From NCBI GenBank assembly GCA_031213475.1, contig JARUPZ010000012.1:10188727-10252726 (forward strand): a stretch of DNA of 64,000 nt, in the 5' to 3' direction. Source of the stretch: Nereocystis luetkeana. Lineage: Eukaryota > Sar > Phaeophyceae > Laminariales > Laminariaceae. Each line of letters opens with the position of its first letter. Within the stretch, counting starts at the first letter, position 1. The position numbers and the translations under genes were made by a program. The notes beneath the pieces are model-generated. The model made no database searches, was not told where the DNA came from, and saw only the letters and a program-made list of their open reading frames with translations. This document shows, one piece after another, positions 43,431-56,454 of this stretch.

Positions 43431-44104
43431 ACACATTCTGTGCAAGAGATGGGTTTAGGGTGACAACCCTCATCACATGCCCGTGCCGTCACGCTGTGTC
43501 GCACACGATTTTACCGGCTGAACTCCGCCCCCCTGAAACTTGACTACTACCAGTACCTATCAGTACACATAAAATCGTCTTTACTGGTACGGGTGCCATC
43601 AGGGAGGGGGCTCGTTGCTTCTGATGTACTACTGTATCACAGGTACCTTGTCAAAGATTTAAGATTCGACCACTACAAGCACAAACAGTAAGTAGTTGAT
43701 GAGAAAGACAGACATATATATTTCGTGCCCGCAGTTTCCTGTACCTGTGGTACTTTTTTCTCTGCTCGAGTTCGGAACTGAACGCCCACTGACGAACGAC
43801 CTAACATACGTACATGTGTCATACCTGGTACCTGGCATCATACAGGTAGGTGCACAGTACTGTTCACTGGTAGTGTTTTTGCATTCTCGAAGTCAGGTAC
43901 GATATGTGATACTCACCGGAGCCTGTCTCGTGACCTTCAGGCTATATCGTATCCTAAAAAAAAGCGATGAAGTAGTTCGCACTACCTGTGCTGCGTTCAA
44001 GAAGTTCATTCACTACCCTGGTATGTGTTTGATCCCGGCGATGAGTTGCAGCAGTTACTATTGTAGCCTCATCATGTGAGAACAGCATTTGTTTGGCGAC
44101 TGGA

Positions 44105-44456
44105 ACAGATACTTTTTTCTTTTTTCTTTTCAACATCACTTTTACTTTCCAGCCTAGCTCGTAGGAGGTTTTACCCTCGGCTATCTTCTGGACAAGCCGT
44201 GGTCACAGGTGTCGTCCCTTTCCCCCCCCGGCACGTGCCTTTATTTTTTTGTCGCGCATAGGGTTCAGCATTCCCAATGCTCGTCGATTTTCATCGAATG
44301 TAGCTAACTCACGCTCTCGTGCTTTCCGCAATTTTTTTTTTTTTGCAAGAAAAAGTCCCTACGAGCATGCACTCGGTGAGACTTGAACCCACGAAATTGA
44401 TCTGGATAGGCACGCGGACCACCTACGAAGCCACCGGGGACTGCCGTTGTACAATA
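44105..44456 (-). mobile_element. SINE-B, full length
   Basis: Head near 44456 with A-box-like TGGCTTCGTAGG and B box GGGTTCAAGTCT on the minus strand, the shared central block (about 44205-44260), and an A-rich tail (T-run near 44112). Closest relative at 1545-1882. Confidence 0.75.
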
Positions 44457-46127
44457 CCAGGTACCTGACTGGTATTTCAAAAGTGTATGGGTGCTTTTGC
44501 ACACTCGACGGCAATCATAGCAGTAAAGCTTGTATTGTACTGATGATATGAACCTGATACATGTTAATCGTACACCCGCTGTTTTTCTCTTCCCGCCCTA
44601 GATGACGGCTTCTTCGTGCGGTGGATGTTGGCTACTACTGCTGTTCGTTGTACAAGCTGAACACATCAATACTTACTGTAGGATACACGATCGCATGCAA
44701 GTATACTTATTGTCGGTGTTTAGTTTTGAATAAAGATTCATTGCCCCATACTGGAATCAGACAAAAAATAATGTATCGACAAGAAAGAGTTTTACGTTTT
44801 ACACCAATACTGTACTTCAATGCCTGCTTCCGTACTACCGGTATATTAATACTTTACTGACCCTGTTGTAGTATTATTAGTGGTTTTGAACTATCAACGG
44901 TCGTGCTGCGCCTGCCTCACTTGCAGTACAGTATACCAGGTATGCGGTAACTTCTGCACCTTGATAATAATACCAGGTTACCCCAGCGCTATTATTCTGC
45001 AGCTGTACCTGCTATATAATAATTTGCAACTACAATCCTCCTGCAACTGCTTTACTTAGGCTGGGTCTTTTACCAGGTATTTGTTTTGTAGAATACTACC
45101 GGTATTATTTACCCGTAGGCCGCCACATGGCATGCTTTTCGTTGTGCCTGCGCACGACGTACCAGTTGTATCGCATCTTCAACTATATATAATAGTTTCA
45201 TGTCGTATAGATACATACAGAGTAAATCAGTGAGTAAATGGACCTACCAGCTACTTGTAGCGCCACTATTAATACAAGCACGCCATTGGATGACCATAAG
45301 ATATACTGGTACCTGGTACTGGTACCATGCTTAGGATGCATCAAACATCATTTTTATTCGCACTCCTACCAGCTCCTACTGCCATTCCGTGCAGTAACAC
45401 ATCGCACTATATTTTTCAAGTTCAGTACGTAGCAAGCAGCACTTGTTGTCACACCATAATGGATCACTGAAAAACATACCTGGTACCTGGTATACCTGTA
45501 GTATATCCTCCCTCTACGTTATGGACTACGAGCGAAGAGCAGAGTACACGCTGCCTCTATCTTGGGAACAAGAGACATCAACGCATTATTTGTATACCGG
45601 CACGTACGTGCGTGTACGTACAGGCGATCAAAGTGTATCAAGATACCTGGTACCAGGTACCTGGTATAAACTATCATCAGTTGCGTTTAGTGGTACAGAC
45701 AAATGAAAAATTCCATCGTCTGTATTTCGTACCGGAAATAATAGAGCTTCCCGAGTTCGGGCACGCGATACTATCATGTCGATCAAGATACATAAAAACG
45801 GTAGATCTTGTACCACTGCTGCTGCAGTACTAGTGAGTAGTGGAGTCGGGAGTAGAAACGCATGACGCCATTTCGTCTTGATCGGCGATGCGTGAAGCTG
45901 CAACGATACACGCCGCTTTCTGCACCAAAGCATACCTACCTGGTGCCTGGTGGATTGAGTACGTGGATACCGTTCGTGTAGATAGTGATTTGTGGTGGCC
46001 TCGTCGACTCGAGGGCAGTTTGGGGGGCTGAACAGTCTGGGCCCGCTTGAGTTGGATATTTCTTCGCGGCTTAGTCGCTGGGTGCTAAAGTTACATTTAC
46101 TTCTTGGCATCGAGGCGACAGCAAAGC
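44457..46127. other. Gene-poor stretch, dense in CCAGGTA units
   Basis: Units at 44456, 44935, 44977, 45077, 45310, 45479, 45643-45665 and 45940. At 44590 a good acceptor (TTTTTCTCTTCCCGCCCTAG) precedes a short open frame (DDGFFVRWM), but no gene could be built. Confidence 0.4.
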
Positions 46128-46590
46128 AGTGTCATGTGTCATGCAGTCATGCACCAAAAAAAAAACAGCTCATCAAGTGCACATTATGGACAGCACGCCC
46201 ACAAAAATATTTCCATTTTTTTCCGTGTAGTATGCCGCAAGACTCCGCTGGCACTGCACCAAAATAAAAAATAAGCGTCCATGGTAGCCCTCGCGAGGCG
46301 ATGATCTAACTTGGAATTGGGCTAATCAATCAAGAAATCAACAGATAAACGCAACTGCAGTGGCGTATTCCGCGAGTGTCATGCGTCGTGCGCACAATAT
46401 AGCAACGAACTTCAACTTCACATGATGGACAGCACGCCCAAAACAATATTTTCATTGTTTTCCGTGTAGCAGCACGCAAGGTTCCGCTGGTACACTACAG
46501 TTTTGGTACGCCACAATCAGCATCCGTCGTAGCCTCTGCAGGGCGATGATCTAACCCGAAATTGGGTCGATCAAACCAAATCAACCACCC
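46128..46590 (+). repeat. About 245-bp tandem duplication
   Basis: TGGACAGCACGCCCA and TTTTCCGTGTAG, then CGCAAG-CTCCGCTGG and GGCGATGATCTAAC, occur in the same order at 46178-46320 and 46423-46560. Confidence 0.75.
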
Positions 46591-47449
46591 TTTCAATCGA
46601 TCAATAGGTACGACAGAATGGAGTACGGCCTCAACAGAGCTTACCGTACCACTAGTCCTTGTCCTCGGAGATTGTCTCTCGTGCATGTGTTTCATTTCTT
46701 TGTTTTTCCTTGATTACTGTATATTCTACCAAGTGATCGACGCCGAAGCTGTTGTTGCGCTTTGATTGGCTGGTAAATCAGCCAACCTGCCAATCAACGT
46801 AGTCACTCAAACGCCAGGCAAACCAAACGAACGCCCGATACCACCTAAGAGCCCACGGTGGGTACCCAACTCCGTTCGGCTAGCCGTTATGAACCACAAC
46901 GCTTCCTGTGAAAGCATCGACTGGAACAATCATTATAATCGACGGTGACATGACTTCTGTCTGGTCTTGACGAAGTTACTAACCCTTTTGACTTGATTTC
47001 ACTGACTGTAAGATAAGAGATACGAATATATGGCGGCTGCGGTCCGATCAACCGTTCAGCGGGAGCACGAGTCGTTTCGTTCTGCGCGCATGTCAGCGAT
47101 CTCCTTGTGTTGTCATTGTGGTACTTCAGCAACTCCTCTACTGCAGCATCCTGGGCTGTTGCTTCATGATGCTGTTTGTGCTGTTATCATTCTTCAAGAA
47201 TGTTTGATCTGATGTATCGACTGCCCCGCAGCCATGGAGGATAGTGTGTATACCTTGGTACGTGGTGTATCGCCAATTTTATTGACACAATTTCCCCTGA
47301 AGTCGTACATGGTATGAAACACCAATACTTCATTCACATTTTGACGCAACACGAGCACAACGCATCACGACCTACCATACATTTAACTCCCCTCACTTTG
47401 ATTCTCCAACCAATATCGCAGGAGACTCTACTACTTCGTTTCTACGCGC
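46591..47449. other. Unassigned stretch
   Basis: No supported gene or recognised repeat. Confidence 0.3.
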
Positions 47450-47670
47450 GGGGGCACTCTGAACAAGCCACACTACGGTGATCGCGACCGCATGCTCGGC
47501 GTGACAGCGGTCATATTGGGTCACTCTTCTCCCCTCCGTATGCTTACGTGCCATGGCTCTTATCGCGCATATATAGATGTGGCCATTCCCACGGCTCCTC
47601 GGTTATCACCAAATTGCACTTACTCGCGCTCCCGCAATGTCCGCGACGAAAACATTCAGAAGTTATCCGT
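47450..47670 (-). mobile_element. SINE-B-like copy, diverged
   Basis: Contains the shared central block in the form TTCTCCCCTCCGTATGCTTA, then TCTTATCGCGCATA, and the downstream CTTACTCGCGCTC block; the head is lost. Confidence 0.55.
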
Positions 47671-47689
47671 CAATTCACGCCCCAGTTCT

Positions 47690-47990
47690 GTTAATAACAG
47701 TCGCCGTAGTCTTCCGCTCGGTGACACACTGAGCAAGCCGCGGTCACAGATTAGGTATCTACACCAATTCGCCCCCCCATCCCGCCGGTACTTGTCTTCG
47801 TTTCTATCGCACGAAGGGTTCGCCGTTCGCGCAGCTCGTAAACGTTCGTCGAGTATTGATGTTTCGACTGTAAACCGCCTTCGCGCTTTCAGCATTATTT
47901 GCGCTTTCAGCGAGGGAGTCTTGACACGACACATACACGCACAAAATATTTTTGCAGAATTCGAATCCCCGCCGGTTCTGCCTGCCATTT
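47690..47990 (-). mobile_element. SINE-B-like copy, diverged
   Basis: Central block as CCCCATCCCGCCGGTACTTG, then CGTTTCTATCGCACGAAGGG; on the minus strand the head end has a GGGGATTCGAATTCTG B-box-like motif near 47960. Confidence 0.5.
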
Positions 47991-48541
47991 TTTTTCAGGA
48001 AAAGGTTTAAAGCTGCGTGCGCTACCACGGCGTAACAAGTAGAAGAGGTCGAGAAAAAAAGGCAACCCCAACAACGGAGCATCCTTCAAACACCCAATAC
48101 CGGGTCGGGGTGACTACTACTATTAGAACCCTCTGAAATCACCACACCATGGCCATCCGAGGTCCACCCAGAGGTTTCGTCCAACTTCGGGGACGAGAAA
48201 AAAAATGCATGTCACGTAATCACCGGTGGGTACACGTTATAAGGAGCAAGCCTCATCGTTCGTGAAATCGGACTCGGATCCTTCCGATTACCCAAGCACT
48301 GCAGCAAAGCCAAATATACTTGCTGTATGTGCAACCGGGGTAGCAACCAACAACTTGGAAGTACATACACCCATACACCCCATGCAGTACAATTTTCCCC
48401 GAGACATGCATGTCCGTGACAAGCAACGCCCTAGAGGTGCATACACACCCCATACTGTAGTACAACTTCCCAAAACCACAGCGCGTGCAGTAGTAGTACA
48501 GTACGTGCCCGAAATTACAGTGCGTAAAAAGGCACACCTTC
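47991..48541. other. Short intergenic or 3' UTR stretch
   Basis: Downstream of the TMEM216-type gene on its strand. No other gene seen. Confidence 0.35.
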
Positions 48542-51416
48542 CTAGCCTCTGAAGGCGTGGTAAAAGGAAATTGCAGTTCCGATGCTGAGGAGACCCTCAA
48601 GGCCAACAAACACCAGACCAATAATGGCGACAATAATATCGAGCCGCAGCACGTACGTTTGGAGCGACAGGATGAACGCGTACACGAGAATCACGGGCAC
48701 TGCCAGACCAAGAGACCTGCCAATACGTAAAATAGCAGCATGGTTTTGAAGTAGGGGCGATCCTGAGCGCCAAGAAATTGTCGAATTATGTTGTAGTAGC
48801 ACAGTAGTAGTAGTAATAATAGTAGTTGCTGTTGTCGTACATTGTAGTATTAATAGTAGTGGTAGCCATGTTGTAGTGCCTGCATATCGCACCCTTTTCC
48901 TTGGTTTATCGAAATTAGATTGTATGAAGACTGGAAACACAACGAGATTATTCAGCGCACCCGTCAGCAAAAGCCCGCGGGAAGGGCCCCCACGTCTACA
49001 GGCATCCACTGTGAGCCTATTTTTGATACCACCAAACTTGATGATACTAGGAATAATGTTGAAGGCTGTACGCATATATATTCTTGAAGGAGTGGACGGG
49101 TCAGGGGATAGGCTAGCACTATTGATGACAACAGCTTTCCGACACACAGCGAATGCCGGAGGGTATAGTATATACCAGGTACAGTATGGACTCGCCAACA
49201 AGAAACACATATTATGAGCAAGGCTTGAAATCATATAGTGTGTGCATACAACAGACTTGCGCAACCTTAAGCATGGACTCTTGTATACCGGTAGCAGGAT
49301 TTAGCCTAGCGTTTGCCGCTGAGTACGATCGCCCAGTGCGCGTTTCTTAGCGTCTCTCGAAAAGCGAGTACTTCGTATAACGTTTTTGATATTAGCAGTG
49401 CTGTAGGTCTTTTCTTTTTCTTGGGTCTACACTGCAAAGATAACTCACATAGCGAGAGGGTTTATTTGCTCCGCTTTGTTCCCTTTGGACGCCAGACAAA
49501 GGCGCATCATCTCCACCATGCCGTAGAGGATCATCAAGCTATTGGACGTGGACGCGAAGGGTGGGCGCAGAAAAAAAGTTCAGAGCGCGATGTGAAAGTT
49601 ATTTGTCGAGTTTGTGGCATTGGCACTGTTAGTACGGACCGAACCGGGTCTTGCTCTGTCACTGTGAGCTCGTTTGCGGTACGTATAATATGTACCAGGT
49701 AGCGATTATATACATTACCTGTCGACAGCAAGCCTAATTTGGGTCATATAAAGGGAAGAAGCAAGCGGTGTCCACAACGGATGTGCGCGTGTACCACACC
49801 AGCGACCACAAGAGGAAGGGGCTGAACACAAGGGGTTGCCCCGCCAATTATCACCAATTCCTACCAACGTAGAGTAATACTATTATTATAGGGTTCGTGT
49901 TATTGTTGGCCCAGAGAGGAAATACTGCCGCATACCACTATACAGAGTACCAAGTAGATATTTGTGTTGGCTGAGGCTGAATACTAATAATAAAAGTACG
50001 GTAGGAATGAGGAGCGTGACAGACGCTCCTAAGTGGTCAAGCTCAACACAACATTCTACAACGTTAAACAACATGGATGCTGCAACGATAGGGCAACACC
50101 TAGCACGCCTCCATACACGCCCAACAGAATAACCGCCGACCCGGTGTTCGTAGCTGAATGCAATTAGGAGCATCTGTCACGCTCTCCATTGCCACCGCCC
50201 TTATATAAGGAGGGAGAACGTTCTGGAATCAGGAGCATCCGTTTCGGGAGCCTAACTGTAAGGTAATACGATGGTGTGATACGTAGTTGTCGTTGAATGT
50301 GTCAAACACGGGGTCGGTTCCTGTTTCCCCTCTCTCCGATGGCCCTGTACACCCGGGCACGAGGTCTCTGTTATAGACGACACTCGTCGAAGCATAGGCT
50401 ACATACACACCATACCTTGTACACTTCGTATAGAGGTAGGCATACTCGTAGTAATCTGACGTCTTCATACGACTGAGTTTTGTATTTTGAACTTTCTGAA
50501 GAACGCAACCATCTCCTCAACCCACCTTAGTTCAAGCTCTAATGCTCCGCTAGGGTAGTAGTAGTGCCATGCCTTGTAAGCGTACGTGCAGATTGCCAGA
50601 GAGAAAAAACATGAGCTGAACCATCCGTTGAAATACAGGAGGACCTGCCCAGCGATCAATTTTGGTATCAGGGTTTTTGACATACCGGGTATATATACCA
50701 AGCATATATGTACGTACGACAAAAAACACACGATTTTGGTCATGACAGAAAGAACACGACTTTGGTCGTACGAGTGGTTTGAATAGACAAAAGTCACGCA
50801 AGTGAAGTGGATTCGGGTTGTGGTTCGCAAGGAATGCATGTCACCTACATGTCGGTACCAAGAAGCGATACTACTGTACAACATCATATGATACGTGTTG
50901 GGAATGAGTACGTACTGTTCGTTTTCGTGCTGTGGTCCACCTAGTGCTTCAATGGTACTCCAGTGCTAAACCTGTCAACTCTCAATCAGCTTGGATGTCA
51001 GAGCAACGCAGCGCTGAAGCAGCAGCTGCAGCAGCAGCAGCAGTAGTCGAACTTCAGGCAAATCAAACCAGCCTCTGCAGACGTGATACGGCAACCACAG
51101 CAGTCACGCAACCCCACCAGCGTCAGGGGGAACAAATACGGGGGAGGGGATAAAGGACAGCATCCCACGATTCGGAGTCCTTTCGTCCTTACAAAACTCT
51201 ACAGCAGTACACGTCAGCGGCAGCGGTAGATATGTTTTGATAGCCAACGACGTGAGCAATGTTGCTGTCGATCTTTGTACGTAGGTATCGATCGTCTGTA
51301 TGTCTGCTGGCGATCTTTGTGGGAGGCGCACCGCAACGCGGCGGAATCAACTTCGCTCTCCTCACCTCAAGGGGAAGAGATGACAGGATTTCCTTTGGCT
51401 CATCCGGACGCGGCAT
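48542..51416 (-). CDS. TMEM216: TMEM216-type ciliary transition-zone membrane protein, four exons
   Basis: Exons on the minus strand: 51416-51366, 50644-50526, 49538-49449 and 48716-48542. All three introns (721, 987 and 732 bp) have GT-AG borders (donors GTGAGG, GTGGGT, GTGAGT) and the phases agree. The product is 144 aa, the size of the animal protein. SLPLEVLLYFNGW (13-25), the second helix ending MMRL (about 67-70), ASKGN (73-77) and LQTYVLRLD (105-113) line up with the corresponding STPLEILFFLNGW, LFFGTKGN and LQTYVLRLE of TMEM216. Four transmembrane helices are expected at about 18-42, 52-72, 88-105 and 114-138. In animals the protein belongs to the MKS module of the ciliary transition zone. 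Related TMEM17/TMEM80 proteins share the fold, so a paralogue is possible. The start has an ATG directly ahead of the conserved region. Confidence 0.88.
50009..50192. repeat. Inverted repeat in TMEM216 intron 2
   Basis: GAGGAGCGTGACAGACGCTC, then CTAAGTGG, near 50009-50037 pairs with TTAGGAGCATCTGTCACGCT at 50163-50185; a possible MITE of another family. Confidence 0.5.
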
Positions 51417-52574
51417 GATCCTCGGCCTGGAGCGGATGCGATCGAATACTCACCCTCCGATCACCCACCACAACTTCCGTACGAGCCTGTACTGGCTACG
51501 GCTATCACTGATACAAGATACCGGTAGCAAAGTACGTCGACGGTTGTCGGTTGTTACTTCTTACTTCCTACCTGGTACTCCCTATACCAGGTACCAGGTA
51601 TACGATTTTACGAGTTCCGCATTGAAACTTGAAACCGTAAAAAGAAAGGTAAATCGTACATCAACCGTTTGTAGTTGCGCCGCAATTTTTGTCCAGATCA
51701 GTCGTGGAAAGTTTGGAAACGAGCGCCCGCCGTCACGCAGGCTGATACGAACTACGAGTACAGCAGTACGATCATGCTTACCACAACGCTAATCGAATAT
51801 AGTGTGTCTACGTGTTATGGGGAGTTACCGCCGCGTCGGGGTTCGGCCAGTTCACCTTGAACAACTACAATGCAGCACGTATATACACACTTTCACACCG
51901 CACACCGCCCAAAAGTGTCGTGTGCAAGAATATGACTCTGGTCACGAAAGAAGACGGTGTACGAGTACAGGGTAGTATTGGGAATCAACGCACGTGCAAG
52001 CAGTGCGTGTGGGTGCTGTTGTTGTAAAAACTGGCATGGGCGTATTACGCACTAATGTACCTATTAATAGTAATCAAGAAGAGATCATGACCCCACATTG
52101 CGCGTCGTCCGCAGAGCTCGCCAATGCCAATGGGACCTCCGCTGCTATTAATATATACTGCTTGTAGCCAGCTGTGGTGCAGCCACTCGCATTGTGCCGG
52201 TGTCGTTCGTTAAAATAGTGTTGTCTTGAGTTGTAACAAACACCGCAGACATCGCTTCAGCATAATAAAACATTCCAGGTGAGCACTGACTACGACGTAT
52301 AACAACCCATCAGGCACCACAATGTCAGGCCATGGGCCATACTCTTCGATTCTCCCTCTCTGGTATACATATCGACGACGACCACGTATACGAGTGCTAC
52401 TGTATACCTGGTACATACGTACGTACTCGTGCATTTCTTATACCGGTTTAATTTTGAAGCACAGCCTGTATCGGCACTCGTACCCGGTACCTGGTACGTA
52501 TACATACCAGGTATGTACGTACTGGTATTATTTTTGAAGAAAAATAACCGGCCTTTCACGACGCACATGTCAAT
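51417..52574. other. Unassigned stretch upstream of TMEM216
   Basis: Probably includes the TMEM216 promoter, though no clear element is visible. Tandem CCAGGTA units at 51588-51601 and opposed units at 52480-52515. Confidence 0.35.
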
Positions 52575-55185
52575 ATGTGGAGAACGGAAAACGTCCCCAG
52601 GTAATGGAAAGACGCGACCATTGAAGTTCTTGCTAAAAAGAAGGATCCTTCCGATTACCAAAACAATTGCCCATTCACGCAAAGTATTGCTGAAAATCGT
52701 AGCGCCCTGCCTCTGTTAGCAACTATAGTACTGCGAGGCCGAGGGGTTACTCACCGAGGAACAGTGCGGCTTTCGCACAGCGCAATCAATAGTCGGCATG
52801 CTGTTCGTGGTGCGCCGGCTGCTCTTAATAGAACTCGGACCAGCTGAAAAAACTCCCAGTGCATGTGCTTCATCGATCTACAGACAGGATATGGCTCCGT
52901 CGACCGAGAGCTGTGCTGTTATGGGTGGTGCTCACACGCTTTGGCATGCCAGAGAAGATATTAACCATTTTCCGCCGGCTCCACAAAGGCATACGAGTGC
53001 GCGTGCGTACGGATGACGGTGAGCGCTCGGAATGATTTGACGTCACTCGGGGGCCGCAGTAAGGGTGTGTGCTGTCACCGCTTCTTTTCGGTGTCTTATT
53101 CGCCGCCGCGATACCCGCCGTGCTAGTACGCTTCAGTGAGGACCAATATATTTTGAGGGACTTGGTTCATCTCGAGGAGGACCTCGGGGAGGACGAGGTA
53201 CAGGTTGACCCATTGGCATATGTACGAAGGGCGGTAAGGGGTATGATTTACGCCGACGATGCAGGATTTGTGCCTAAGTCGGCGGAAGGCCTTGCTAACA
53301 TGATGACCTACATTGTGGCCTATTTCGAAGCAGCAGGCCCCACTGTGTCTGAGCAGGAAACGGAGACTATGCTACTGCGGATACCGAACCAGGCACTCCG
53401 GACCTCAGCGTTCGTCATCGAAGCAGCGGGTCTAAGGCATAGACAGACGATGCAAGCGCTGGGATTGTGCCAAAGATCAAACGACGAATCCGTCTCGCAA
53501 GGTCATATGCTACAATCGGCCCAAGCAGGAGCTGTACGATGTCGAGGCTGCCGTGTTTACTCAAAAGCTGTGCATGCTCAAGGCCCAGGTTGGTGAAAAG
53601 CCTGCTGCGCGGGTGTGTGACGTGTATTGAACTGCGCATGGCACACCACCACAACCTCCTCCTACGGATCATTGGCTTCCAGCGCCGACAACGCACCGAT
53701 TACCTCATGTCGTACGCCAATCAAGGCCCTCAAGAAGGCACAGTGTGCGAGCGTTGAGACGACCGTCCGCAAACGACGGCTCCTCTTAGCGAGGGGCGTA
53801 CAGCGGACGACCAATGAGCGGCTGACTCGGCTTGTGACGTTTGAGACAAAGGCTGGTGGGGAGAACCCGAGACCAGGCCGACCCGAAAATAACAGGGTCC
53901 AAAATATCTAGCAGACGACCTCAGGGTGAATCAAGCCACCGAGGAGTTCACGGAAAGCTCGCCTTTGCTGTTCGGAGTAAAGACGGTGTGTTTATGGCCG
54001 AAGGCGACTAAGAAGAGTAGGAAGTGGTACCGAGGGGTCGTCGGAGCGGCGGACTGTTCGATATCGAGGTGGCACCAGGGCGAGGCGGAGAGGAACAGGC
54101 TACGCCACGCAGCTGAGGACCCCAAGAGCGGTGACAAGGTGAAGGGGGGGGGGGGGGGGGGGCTTGCTCGATATCATGCATGGCCGTAGTCGTGCTTCGT
54201 ACCAGGTACCAGGTATGACCGTAGACCCTCGCATCCCTACAATGCCGGGACGGAGCACGTTCGGTTTTCACCGACCAGGCAGACATTGCTTACACCAAGC
54301 GCGAAGCGCCGTGAGTTGTTCGACAAGTCGCACGAAGGGTGAGCTGCATCCTACTAAGAATGGCTTGGGAGGCGGACTTGCATAAGGATGACAACTCCAA
54401 TGGCATTATTGATTTCGCGGTATGGCCACTTCCAGAGACAGCAATGGGGGTACTATGCGACTGCCGATGGGGGGGGGAAGGGGGCAACCGTAATGATACA
54501 GCCGTCGATGAACGGAAAACGAAATGGTAGATCGTGTGGCAGTATAGCCCTTGAAGTCTATCAGTTTTTGTTTGCCTCTTGTAGAGTTGTTCACTCGGGG
54601 GGGGGGGCGCGAGTACTGACACCTGACACCGCTATTGACAAGAGTAGGAAGGAGATGGCAGATGGTGTGGCAAAGCCCCCGGATCGGCTTTTGTAGCAGA
54701 GACGGGAACCCATATTTTCCGCCTTTGAGTATGATTTATATTTCTCCTTTCTTGCGTTTTGCCTCGTTTCTCTCCTTGTTTCCTTTTTTCTCGCCTCCTT
54801 ATGGCGTTATCTTCATCATCTTCGTGTTCTGTAGTCGGTGCACCAGTTATGTGCTCCTCTTCAGCACGTGTACTTTCTTCATACAGCCTTCATGGGAGTA
54901 TTGCGTCGCTTGTCGCTTGTATCACGAGTCACTTCACAATTAATTTTGTTTCGTCGTTGTTTTTTTTTTTTGTGTGTCTGTCGTTTATTGCTGTGTTCTC
55001 GCACCCGTTTCATTTGTCTTTTCATTCGCTCTAACTTACCTTAACTTACTAGTTTTTTGTGTTCTCTGTCTCTCAGTCTGTGAACACATATTTCGCATTT
55101 CTCTAGGATGAATAATCAAGACGGACGCTGGTGTACTCATGAAGCTGGGCAGAAATGACGGTTTTATAGTGAAGACAACACCCAC
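52575..55185 (+). mobile_element. LINE-C, degenerate copy carrying a LINE-E insertion
   Basis: Homology to LINE-A protein runs from the QQWKDAI region (about 52600) through the YADD motif (MIYADDAGFV near 53250) to the C-terminal WYRG/W-R domain (about 54025-54075), then 3' UTR and a terminus GACGGTTTTATAGTGAAGAC with a CAC-rich tail near 55165. The frame is broken by several stops and frameshifts (for example TTAGCA near 52718 and TGATTT near 53033) and a deletion after the YADD region. A minus-strand LINE-E 3' end lies within its G-run at about 54140-54475. Confidence 0.75.
54140..54475 (-). mobile_element. LINE-E 3' end inserted in the poly-G of LINE-C
   Basis: On the minus strand: TAGGATGCAGCTCACCCTTC, then the GTCTGCCTGGTCGGTGAAAA block, ending GCATGATATCGAGCAAGC followed by poly-C. 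The uninterrupted LINE-C sequence is seen at 63855-63905. Two extra CCAGGTA units lie at 54202-54215. Confidence 0.8.
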
Positions 55186-55810
55186 TCACCCACCCGCTCA
55201 CGCTGTACATGTTTTCGTCGGATGGCAAAGTGACACAAAAAATATAAATCTAGTTTCCAAGAAACACGAACCCCCCCCCTGCCAACGATTGAGTTTTTAC
55301 GTACTGTAGTTTACGCATGTTGATTTAGTTTGTTATTTTTCATCGCAGCTAGGTAGTATTGCGTGTTGGCGAGTGTCTACTTTAGTCTCTATGTATACGA
55401 AATACACAGCAGTAAAAGGCAGTCCTGCAGCTAATACTGCATCAACAAACAACACACATCAGACACAAAAACCGTCTAAATTTGCAACGTGTACCAGACG
55501 ACAATATTATCAAGCAACGACAATGGTTGCTACTGATAAGTACCACCACCTAATAGAGGTTCGCGTCCTGCCGACGACGCCTTCTCCCTCTGAGAGACGC
55601 GAGGGTGATGTCGCGCGCGATGTTGTTCTTGTGTGCTCAGAAAATATATATGTTGAACCTTTTTTCTGGTTGTTTTTGTTTTGTCGATGGTGAGCCCCCG
55701 TCGCCTGTTGGTGTGAGGATCTGGGGGGTCATCCGAGGCGAGTAAAAGGACGTGTGTTCCTCCTATTATGAATCCTGCCCACTCTCCTGCCTGAGTGATG
55801 TTGTACTGTA
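55186..55810. other. Unassigned stretch
   Basis: No supported gene. Confidence 0.3.
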
Positions 55811-55860
55811 TTTTGAGTGGTTCGTCTCCGTAACGAAACTGCAGTCTAAAAGGGTTAAGA
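55811..55860. mobile_element. MITE-A, one arm
   Basis: GAGTGGTTCGTCTCCGTAAC and CAGTCTAAAAGGGTTAA; the other arm is gone. Confidence 0.6.
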
Positions 55861-56454
55861 CAGCACACACCCTCCGACAAATTTCCCAGCTGATTTTGTA
55901 TTAACAAAGGCGACCGTGAAAACGCCAAGCGTTGAGTCTATGGAAAAAAATCTCGACGAGATTTATACCTGGTATATGTGTCCAAAGAAGCCAAAACTCT
56001 TGGTACGTGCATATGCCCTCCTTGTTTGGGGGAAAACCTGCCCGGAACATCATCCCAGGAGTGTGTGTTATTGTGCGGTACCCCATATGCAAGAACGAGC
56101 AAAATACATCGAGTCAGCATGACACTGATGTTGGTGCTGTGGCCTGTTTGTTGTTAAAGAGTCGATGATGAAAAAAAACGACGACAAGGGACTCAACCAA
56201 CCAAGCATAGCACAACCAATCGGGGTTGGACAACTGTAGCAGTGAGAGAACACGCAAAAAACATAAAAACGAACACGTTGATTTGTTTTTGGCTTGAGGC
56301 GTTTTCCAGAAGGGGGGTCGTAGACTCGCGGCGGGATATGTCTGGATGCCGCAAACACCACGAACTCCTTGCCGCAGTAGAACACGGTCCCTGTGCCGTT
56401 GGAGGCATGACGCACCGTATTTGGTGTTCCGTTTTGTACTTTGGTAGTTTTTTG
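55861..56454. other. Unassigned stretch
   Basis: No supported gene; ACCTGGTATATG at 55967. Confidence 0.3.

Noticed and set aside
46766-46948. Small 60-aa frame
   Set aside because: It needs a non-ATG start, has no splice context and no coding-like codon bias.
48720-48790. IRQFLGAQ-like peptide just upstream of the last TMEM216 exon
   Set aside because: It resembles the conserved region by chance, but its frame does not join the last exon; the exon at 49538-49449 fits both sequence and phase.
48542-49264. A single 240-codon minus-strand frame as one exon
   Set aside because: Only its last 57 codons belong to TMEM216; upstream of 48716 the frame is intron sequence with CTA repeats, and the homologous preceding residues lie at 49538-49449.
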